DNA of 6,686 nt from JBOHUC01 sp050733935. GTDB lineage: Bacteria; Eisenbacteria; RBG-16-71-46; DASYSL01. The stretch is from positions 1 through 6,686 of the forward strand of contig JBOHUC010000178.1 of assembly GCA_050733935.1 (NCBI GenBank), read 5' to 3'. The notes under the pieces were generated by a model. The model did not search any database, was not told the origin of the DNA, and saw only the letters and a program-made list of their open reading frames with translations. A program made the position numbers and the translations under genes. Shown in pieces: positions 1 through 4,861 of this stretch. How positions within the stretch are numbered: the first letter of the stretch is position 1; every line of letters begins with the position of its first letter.

Positions 1-978
1 GTCGGTGGACGGCGCCGCGGGCGCAGCTGTGCGCGGGGGCGCAGCCGTGCGCGGGGGTGCAGGCGTGCGCGCGGGCGCTCCCGCCTCCGCGAGGTCGGCG
101 TAGCGGAGGAGCTTCACGAGATCGAACTCCTGCGCGAGCGCGCGCAGGCGCACCGGATCCACGGGCCGCAGTCGCATCTGGTCCCACGGATCCTCGATCG
201 GGAGATCGTCGTCCACGCGGACGAGATCGAACGACAGGAACGCGTCGGCGCGATGGTCGAAGAGCTTCTTCCGGAGCGACTCGCGCGGCACGTCCGCGAG
301 GTGCTCGTACAGGCCTTCGAGAGATCCAAACTTGGTAATGAGCTCGACCGCCGTCTTCTCGCCGACGCCGGGAACGCCCGGCACGTTGTCGCTCGAGTCA
401 CCCATGAGCGCGAGCACGTCGCGCAGGCGCGACGGCGGCACGCCCCACTTGACGCGGACCGCCTCCTCGTCGAGCCACGCGTCGTCCTTCGCACCGCCTC
501 CGGGAGCGAGCACGTTCACGTGAGGTGCCACGAGCTGCTGGAGGTCCTTGTCGTTCGTCACGAGCACGACGTCCATGCCCTCGGCGACGCCGCGGCTCGC
601 GAGCGTCGCCATGACGTCGTCCGCCTCGGTGCCCGGAACTTCGATCTTCGGGAGACCGAGCGCGCCGGCGACCTCCTGGATCGCGCCGAGCTGGGCGACC
701 AGATCCTCCGGCATGGGCGGGCGGTGCGCCTTGTAGTCGGCGTAGCTCGTGTGCCGCCGTGTGGGCTGATCGGAGTCCCACGCGAGCGCCCAGTAGTCGG
801 GCTTCTCCTGGTCGCGGAGCTTGATCACGGTGTTCGCGAACGCGAACACGGCACTCGTGTTCTGGCCGCGCGCGTTCGTGAGCGGCCGCCGGATGAACGC
901 GAAGTGACTCCGGTACGCGAGCGCAAGGCCGTCGAGCAGGAAGACGCGCGGGCGTCCCGCGCCGGGCGGGGCCGTCAT
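1..978 (-). CDS. polA: DNA polymerase I, N-terminal 5'-3' exonuclease domain (3' end outside window)
   Basis: Pol I removes RNA primers and fills gaps during lagging-strand synthesis and excision repair. Translation from the ATG at 978 gives 326 residues with no stop before the window edge. The 5'-nuclease family motifs are all present in order: the metal-binding Asp in FLLDG (residue 16), WDSD (67-70), EADD (118-121), TNDKD (141-145) and the helix-3-turn-helix GDSSDNVPGVPGVGEKT (193-209). The alignable 5'-nuclease fold ends near residue 297. A Pro/Ala/Thr/Arg-rich linker follows, as expected between the nuclease and the proofreading/polymerase half, which would lie to the left. The start overlaps the nadD stop in an ATGA, and no Shine-Dalgarno sequence is evident, so coupling to nadD is likely. 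A stand-alone 5'-3' exonuclease cannot be excluded because the polymerase part is not visible, but the long linker argues for full PolA. Confidence 0.93.
   Translation of the reverse strand, partial: MTAPPGAGRPRVFLLDGLALAYRSHFAFIRRPLTNARGQNTSAVFAFANTVIKLRDQEKPDYWALAWDSDQPTRRHTSYADYKAHRPPMPEDLVAQLGAIQEVAGALGLPKIEVPGTEADDVMATLASRGVAEGMDVVLVTNDKDLQQLVAPHVNVLAPGGGAKDDAWLDEEAVRVKWGVPPSRLRDVLALMGDSSDNVPGVPGVGEKTAVELITKFGSLEGLYEHLADVPRESLRKKLFDHRADAFLSFDLVRVDDDLPIEDPWDQMRLRPVDPVRLRALAQEFDLVKLLRYADLAEAGAPARTPAPPRTAAPPRTAAPAAPSTD
4..75 (-). repeat. 18-bp tandem repeat encoding the PolA linker
   Basis: Three adjacent 18-base units lie at 22-39, 40-57 and 58-75. The first two differ at one base and the third differs from the second at three. 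On the coding strand they encode the six-residue units PPRTAA, PPRTAA and PARTPA. The preceding bases 4-21 continue the Pro/Ala/Ser/Thr composition but match the unit poorly. The unit is a multiple of three, so changes in copy number would keep the reading frame. Its place, just after the nuclease fold, marks it as a flexible interdomain linker. Confidence 0.8.
975..978 (-). other. nadD/polA ATGA stop-start overlap
   Basis: The TGA stop of nadD (977-975) shares bases with the ATG of polA (978-976). The preceding minus-strand bases read roughly CCTCGGGCTCTACCG, which has no good GGAGG-like site. PolA translation therefore probably depends on ribosomes finishing nadD. Confidence 0.85.
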
Positions 979-1586
979 CGGTAGAGCCCGAGGGAATCAA
1001 TGAGGCGTGCCACCGTGTCGGGAACGAGGAAACGGATTGAGCGTCCGCGACGCACACGCTCCCGGAGATCGCGCGACGCGATGTCGACCGGAGCGTTGGG
1101 AAGGAACGTCACGCGCTTCCGCCACGCGGCCGGAATGCGCCGCGCGCCCATGCCGCTGGCGCCCGGACGACACGCCACGGCCACGGTCGCAAGCTCGAGA
1201 ATGCGTTGCGGCGCGCGCCAGGTCGGAAGCTCGACCAGGCTGTCCTCGCCCACGAGGAGGAACAGCGCGGCCGAGCGATGGCGCTCGCGCAGCGCGAGCA
1301 GCGTGTCGACCGTGTAGGAAAGACCCGTGCGCTCGAGCTCGATCGAAGAAATCGAGAAGCCGGTCCCGCGGAGCGCCGCGCGCAGGAGTCGAATGCGGGT
1401 TGGGGGAGGGCTCACGCGCCGGTCGCGCTTGTGCGGCGGATGGCGCGCCGGCACGAACAGCACGCGGTCGAGCGACAGCGTCTCGCGCGCGCATTCGGCG
1501 AGCATCAGGTGCCCGAGGTGCGGCGGATCGAACGTGCCGCCGAGAATCCCGAGCCGCTCGCGCCGCTCGCGCCGGGCGGTGGTCAC
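975..1586 (-). CDS. nadD: nicotinate-nucleotide adenylyltransferase NadD
   Basis: This cytoplasmic enzyme transfers AMP from ATP to nicotinate mononucleotide, giving deamido-NAD, the next-to-last step of NAD synthesis. The protein has 203 residues, normal for the family. The nucleotidyltransferase signature GGTFDPPHLGH is at 16-26, with PPHK at 50-53, ERTGLSYTVDTL at 85-96, and LVGEDSLVELPTWR at 111-124. The C-terminal DIASRDLRERVRRGRSIRFLVPDTV (168-192) corresponds to the family's second ATP-binding motif, where IS-S/T-x-x-IR is usual; here the Ser and Arg are kept in ASRDLR. The start is taken as the GTG at 1586 because it overlaps the bamD stop in GTGA. It leaves a short basic N-terminal extension before LGILGG. 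No obvious ribosome binding site precedes it. Confidence 0.95.
   Translation of the reverse strand: MTTARRERRERLGILGGTFDPPHLGHLMLAECARETLSLDRVLFVPARHPPHKRDRRVSPPPTRIRLLRAALRGTGFSISSIELERTGLSYTVDTLLALRERHRSAALFLLVGEDSLVELPTWRAPQRILELATVAVACRPGASGMGARRIPAAWRKRVTFLPNAPVDIASRDLRERVRRGRSIRFLVPDTVARLIDSLGLYR
1583..1586 (-). other. bamD/nadD GTGA stop-start overlap
   Basis: The bamD stop TGA (1585-1583) overlaps the GTG start of nadD (1586-1584). The upstream minus-strand bases (CTTCGAACGTGCC) contain no purine-rich ribosome binding site, so this junction fixes the start choice and suggests termination-reinitiation. Confidence 0.8.
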
Positions 1587-2428
1587 GGCACGTTCGAAGG
1601 CGGCAGCTTCCGGAGCAGCTCCTCGGCCCTGCGCCGCTGATCGGGATCAGCCATGCCGTCGAGCGCGGGCTCGAGCAGCCTCCGGGCCTCGTCGAATTTT
1701 CCCTGCTGGCGGAGCGACTCGGCATGACCGACCTGCGCGCGATCGATCCACGGCGTGTCGGGAAAGTCGCGCTCGACTTCGAGAAAATAGACGGCGGCCG
1801 GGCTCCATTGCTTGAGCTTCAAGTAGAGCTCTCCGTTCTTGACCGATTTCTCCGCCAGGCGGGCCCGCCCCTGCGCGCGATAGTCGCGCGCCTCGGCCGC
1901 GCGCGGATGATCCGGAAACAGGGCGAGAAAGCGGTCCCACTGCGAGATCGAGCGGCGCGTGAAGTCCTGGTCGTACGGCGCCGGTCGCGCCTGCTTCCAG
2001 TACGAATAGCCGAGCCAGTAGTGCGAGTCCCCGAGCTGTGGCGAGTCGGTGAAGTCCGATGTCACGATCAGGAATTCGCCGGTCGCGAGCGGCCACTCGC
2101 GGCGCGCGACGTAGCACATGCCGAGCAGGTGGTGCGCCGCCCCCACGTCCGAAGCTCCGGGCTGGTACTGGATGTAGCCCTTGAGGAGCTCGATCGCCTC
2201 CGTGTACTCCCGTCGATCGTAGCGCAGCTGTGCCAAGCGCATTTGGTCGCCGCTCGAGGCCGGGGCGAGCGAGCGCGTGTCCGACGTCGCGCAGCCCGAG
2301 AGTGCGAGGGCGACCGGGGCGAGCGCGAGAGCGAGGGTGAGGGCGAACGGACGTGCGCGCACGAGTCCGGACGCGCGCACGAACGGACACGCGCGCATGC
2401 GCGCGGTGACCGGCGGATACCACGTCAT
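1583..2428 (-). CDS. bamD: outer membrane protein assembly factor BamD (TPR lipoprotein)
   Basis: BamD is a lipoprotein on the periplasmic face of the outer membrane. It works with BamA to insert beta-barrel proteins. The 281-residue product starts with a basic stretch, a hydrophobic segment (about 28-43) and the lipobox LSGC, with Cys46 as the lipidated residue. Tetratricopeptide helices follow: YDRREYTEAIELLKGYIQYQPG (70-91), AAHHLLGMCYVARREWPLATGEF (97-119), a third pair ending in QWDRFLALFPDHPRAAEARD (163-182), YLKLKQWSPAAVYFLEVERDFPDTPW (202-227), and GHAESLRQQGKFDEARRLLEP (234-254). The FPDHP and FPDTPW turns after each repeat are typical of the family. The start is uncertain: ATG at 2428 sits one base after the previous stop, while an in-frame ATG at 2398 would give a more ordinary signal peptide. 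A generic YbgF/CpoB-type TPR lipoprotein is the alternative, but the repeat spacing favours BamD. Confidence 0.88.
   Translation of the reverse strand: MTWYPPVTARMRACPFVRASGLVRARPFALTLALALAPVALALSGCATSDTRSLAPASSGDQMRLAQLRYDRREYTEAIELLKGYIQYQPGASDVGAAHHLLGMCYVARREWPLATGEFLIVTSDFTDSPQLGDSHYWLGYSYWKQARPAPYDQDFTRRSISQWDRFLALFPDHPRAAEARDYRAQGRARLAEKSVKNGELYLKLKQWSPAAVYFLEVERDFPDTPWIDRAQVGHAESLRQQGKFDEARRLLEPALDGMADPDQRRRAEELLRKLPPSNVP
2345..2405 (-). repeat. Degenerate repeat and alternating purine-pyrimidine cluster at the bamD 5' end
   Basis: A 16-base sequence (GAACGGACGTGCGCGC on the plus strand) at 2345-2360 recurs at 2381-2396 with two changes, 36 bases (12 codons) away, and a related unit lies between. 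Three alternating purine-pyrimidine runs occur at 2351-2363, 2371-2381 and 2387-2405. The last contains the perfect 16-base palindrome CGCGCGCATGCGCGCG (2390-2405), which is centred on the second candidate ATG of bamD. The cluster encodes the variable, basic front of the signal peptide. Confidence 0.65.
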
Positions 2429-2432
2429 TTCA
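2426..2432 (-). other. One-base junction between unknown gene and bamD
   Basis: The minus strand reads TGA, one A, then ATG. This is the only junction in the window without an overlap. No Shine-Dalgarno motif lies just upstream of the ATG (ATCAGAACCGGCCATGAA), so initiation is probably coupled to termination of the upstream gene, or occurs at the internal ATG at 2398. Confidence 0.7.
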
Positions 2433-3461
2433 TGGCCGGTTCTGATAGAAGAGACTCACGAGGCCGGCGATCAAGACCACGACGAGCAGCGGTTCGAGCA
2501 CTTTCTTGAATCCGGCCGAGGGAACGGTCCCGCGTGTTTCCGGGCGCTGGCGATCCTCGAGCGACGCGAGATCCGACTTGAGCACGACGTCGCCGACCGT
2601 GGAATCGGAGTTCGCCGTCCAGCTCACTGCATCGCTCGCCGGCGGCGAGAGCCGGCCGGTCAGGCTCGCGAGCGCGCGCCGCTCGATCCGTTGCGCGCCG
2701 AACAGGCCGCCACGGAACTGCCGCACGTAGTCGACGCGCGCCTCGAGGACGCGAATCGAAAGGATCGGAAGCGGTCCGTTCGTTCCGGCCGCCGGTCCCG
2801 ACATCGATTGCGCCGGCGCGCTCGCGGCGGCACCCGCGGGCGGTGCACCGCCCGGGCTCGTGACGCCGTCCGCTCCGGTCGCGCTCCCGTCCGTGCCGCC
2901 TCCCGGCGTCATGCGCGCGAGAGATTCGGCGCGCGCGGCCTGCGCCTGACGCTCGGCCTGGAGGGCCGCGAAGTCCTGGCTCATTCCGGAGAGCGACGGC
3001 GGCGGCGTGCTTCCCGCCGGTGGCGTGCCGGATGTTCCCGCCGCCGGAGGCGGAGCCGGTGCACTGGACGGTGCGGCTCCGGGCACCGAAGCGCTGTCGC
3101 CGGGCGGGAGGAGCACGCACTGGAGTCCGCGCCTCGTGAGCGCCTCGATGACCGCATCGCGCACGTCCTGATCGAGCGGCGTCTCCCCCGACGGGCGGAG
3201 CGCCACCTTCGTGCCGGGCGTGAGCGGGGCCTGCTTGACGAGGCGCGACGACGCGCCGCGCAGCGCGTCGAGCAGGATCGCCGAGTTCGACGGCGGGAGC
3301 ACGCGCTCCACGGGGGCCGAGGACTTCTCCTGGGCCTGCGCGCCGCGCGCGATCCAAGGAGCCGAAGCGAGCCCGGTCGCCGCGGCGCACGCGAGCGCGA
3401 GCACGAGGGGACGGACCGCGCCTCCTGCAAAGAAGGTTCTGCGGAACGACGGTGGGGTCAT
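2430..3461 (-). CDS. Uncharacterised envelope protein: signal sequence, low-complexity middle, C-terminal membrane anchor
   Basis: I do not recognise this 343-residue protein. Its N-terminus, SFRRTFFAGG followed by a weakly hydrophobic stretch ending near ARGAQAQ (5-44), looks like a signal peptide, possibly twin-arginine type. Residues 50-122 appear folded, with helices around AILLDALRGASSRLVK and DVRDAVIEALTRRGLQCVLLP. Residues 124-230 are Pro/Gly/Ala/Ser-rich with one likely helix (160-184). A second folded block, LPILSIRVLEARVDYVRQFRGGLFG to about 305, has alternating beta-like segments. The end, KKVLEPLLVVVLIAGLVSLFYQNRP, is a membrane helix five residues from the terminus. The mature protein would sit in the periplasm, tethered to the inner membrane by its tail. 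The split-domain layout loosely recalls CsgG/FlgO/TolB-N-type envelope proteins, but this is a guess. A GGAG lies 7 bases before the ATG, and the gene overlaps rimO by four bases. Lying just before bamD, it may act in envelope biogenesis. Confidence 0.82.
   Translation of the reverse strand: MTPPSFRRTFFAGGAVRPLVLALACAAATGLASAPWIARGAQAQEKSSAPVERVLPPSNSAILLDALRGASSRLVKQAPLTPGTKVALRPSGETPLDQDVRDAVIEALTRRGLQCVLLPPGDSASVPGAAPSSAPAPPPAAGTSGTPPAGSTPPPSLSGMSQDFAALQAERQAQAARAESLARMTPGGGTDGSATGADGVTSPGGAPPAGAAASAPAQSMSGPAAGTNGPLPILSIRVLEARVDYVRQFRGGLFGAQRIERRALASLTGRLSPPASDAVSWTANSDSTVGDVVLKSDLASLEDRQRPETRGTVPSAGFKKVLEPLLVVVLIAGLVSLFYQNRP
3458..3461 (-). other. rimO/unknown gene ATGA stop-start overlap
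   Basis: The TGA stop of rimO (3460-3458) shares bases with the ATG (3461-3459) of the unknown envelope gene, which fixes the start of the latter. Confidence 0.87.
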
Positions 3462-4861
3462 CGGGCTGCTCCGGAGATCGGGACGGGGAGGGGCTCGAGG
3501 GCCGTCGCCCAGAGATCGTAGGCACCCGCGCCGGTGATCCGCACCCGCGCGAAGTCGCCCGCTTCGAGATTCTCAGCTTCCACGAACACGTTGCCATCCA
3601 CTTCGTACGCTTCGCCCTGCGTGCGGGCCGCCCAGCGGCCGTCCTCGGCCCGACCGTCCACGAGCACCGTCTCGATCGCGCCCACGCGGCGGGCCAGGCG
3701 GCGGGAGGAAATCTCCTGCTGCGCGAGCAGGAGCCGCTCGCGCCGCGACTGCTTGACGCGCTCCGGCACGCGGCCCGTGAAACCGGACGAGGGCGCTTCG
3801 CGCTCGGGCTCGTACGCAAAGACCACGACCTTGTCGAACTCGAGGTCGCGCACGAACGAGAGGAGCGACTCGAAGTGCTCCTTCGTCTCCCCCGGGAAGC
3901 CGACGATGAACGAAGTCCGAAGACTCACGCCCGGGATGCGGCGGCGGATCTCACCGAGGAGCTTCTCGGTCTTCTCGCGGTTCGACGCGCGCGCCATCCG
4001 CCTGAGCATGACGTCGTGAATGTGCTGGAGCGGCATGTCGACGTACTTGACGAGCTTCGGATGACCGCCGAGCGTCTCCATGAGTTCTTCGTCCCACTCG
4101 CGCGGGTACGTGTACATGACGCGAATCCACACGAGCTCCTCGATCTCACCGAGGGCCTTGAGCAGCGTCGAAAGGCGAGGGCGGTCGGGCCCCGGGAGGT
4201 CGATGCCGTAAGCGGTCGTGTCCTGGCCGATCAGGACGAGCTCGCGCACGCCGGCGGCGGCGAGAAGACGCGCCTCCTCGACGAGCGAAGCGAGCGGCCG
4301 GCTTCGCTGGTCGCCCCGGAGGTGCGGGATGATGCAGAACGTGCAGCGATGATCACACCCCTCGCTGATCTTGAGGTACGCGAGGTGACGCGGCGTCGAG
4401 AGTGCGCGCGGAAGCGGGACGAGCGCGCCGCCCGGCTCCCCCACCTCGTCGAGCACACCCGGCGCGCGGCGCGCCTTCCCGCGGGCTTCGTTGCGCGACA
4501 AGACGGCGCGCGAGAGGCCCACGATCTTTTCGACCGATCCGGTCCCGAGCACGGCGTCGACGCCCGGGATCTCGGAGGCGATGTTCGTGCCGTCGCGCTG
4601 CGCCCAGCAGCCTGCGACCACGAGCCCCTTGAGCTTCCCCGTCTTCTTGAGGCGGGCGAGCGAGCGGATCGTGCGGCGGCTCTCCTCGACCGCGCTCCCG
4701 AGGAACGCGCAGGTGTTGACGACCACGAGGTCGGCCGCACCCGGATTGCCCGTCGGACGAAAGCCGTCCTTCGCGAGCAAGCCGAGCATCGCCTCGGAGT
4801 CCACCTGGTTCTTGGGACATCCGAGCGTCACGAACGCGAGAGTGGGTGCAGCAGCCTTCAT
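3458..4861 (-). CDS. rimO: ribosomal protein S12 methylthiotransferase RimO
   Basis: RimO is a cytoplasmic radical-SAM enzyme with two [4Fe-4S] clusters. It adds a methylthio group to the conserved aspartate of ribosomal protein S12 (Asp89 in E. coli numbering). From the ATG at 4861 the protein has 467 residues, slightly longer than is usual. The N-terminal UPF0004 domain supplies Cys15 (TLGCPKNQVDSE), Cys51 (NTCAF) and Cys85 (AGCWAQR). The radical-SAM CxxxCxxC motif is EGCDHRCTFCIIPHLRG, with Cys169, 173 and 176. The VDMPLQH sequence (274-280) and IIPHLRG favour RimO over the tRNA enzyme MiaB. A TRAM domain occupies about 380-455. The reading frame stays open upstream to 5188, but homology begins at MKAAAPTLAFVTLGCPKN. 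The ATG there overlaps the ftsK stop in ATGA and has a GGAG 11 bases upstream. Between the two domains (about 123-155) there is a basic, Gly/Pro-containing insertion. The ftsK-rimO adjacency is, as I recall, common in several phyla. Confidence 0.96.
   Translation of the reverse strand: MKAAAPTLAFVTLGCPKNQVDSEAMLGLLAKDGFRPTGNPGAADLVVVNTCAFLGSAVEESRRTIRSLARLKKTGKLKGLVVAGCWAQRDGTNIASEIPGVDAVLGTGSVEKIVGLSRAVLSRNEARGKARRAPGVLDEVGEPGGALVPLPRALSTPRHLAYLKISEGCDHRCTFCIIPHLRGDQRSRPLASLVEEARLLAAAGVRELVLIGQDTTAYGIDLPGPDRPRLSTLLKALGEIEELVWIRVMYTYPREWDEELMETLGGHPKLVKYVDMPLQHIHDVMLRRMARASNREKTEKLLGEIRRRIPGVSLRTSFIVGFPGETKEHFESLLSFVRDLEFDKVVVFAYEPEREAPSSGFTGRVPERVKQSRRERLLLAQQEISSRRLARRVGAIETVLVDGRAEDGRWAARTQGEAYEVDGNVFVEAENLEAGDFARVRITGAGAYDLWATALEPLPVPISGAAR
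3469..3472 (-). promoter_or_regulatory. Ribosome binding site of the unknown envelope gene
   Basis: The minus strand reads CCGGAGCAGCCCG before the ATG at 3461, putting GGAG 7 bases upstream. It is the best-placed Shine-Dalgarno core at any junction in the window and lies inside the rimO 3' end. Confidence 0.55.
4858..4861 (-). other. ftsK/rimO ATGA stop-start overlap
   Basis: The ftsK stop TGA (4860-4858) overlaps the rimO ATG (4861-4859). This decides the rimO start against the longer open frame reaching 5188. A GGAG at 4876-4873 stands 11 bases before the ATG, slightly far for a strong site. Confidence 0.88.

Noticed and set aside
1007..2509. 500-codon open frame on the plus strand across nadD and bamD
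   Set aside because: It runs antisense through two well-supported genes and their overlap and encodes an Arg/Ala-rich product without motifs.
2425..3819. 464-codon open frame on the minus strand in another frame of rimO and the unknown envelope gene
   Set aside because: It crosses a gene boundary and conflicts with RimO's conserved C-terminal part. Its Arg/Ser/Gly-rich product lacks the signal sequence and membrane anchor seen in the chosen frame.
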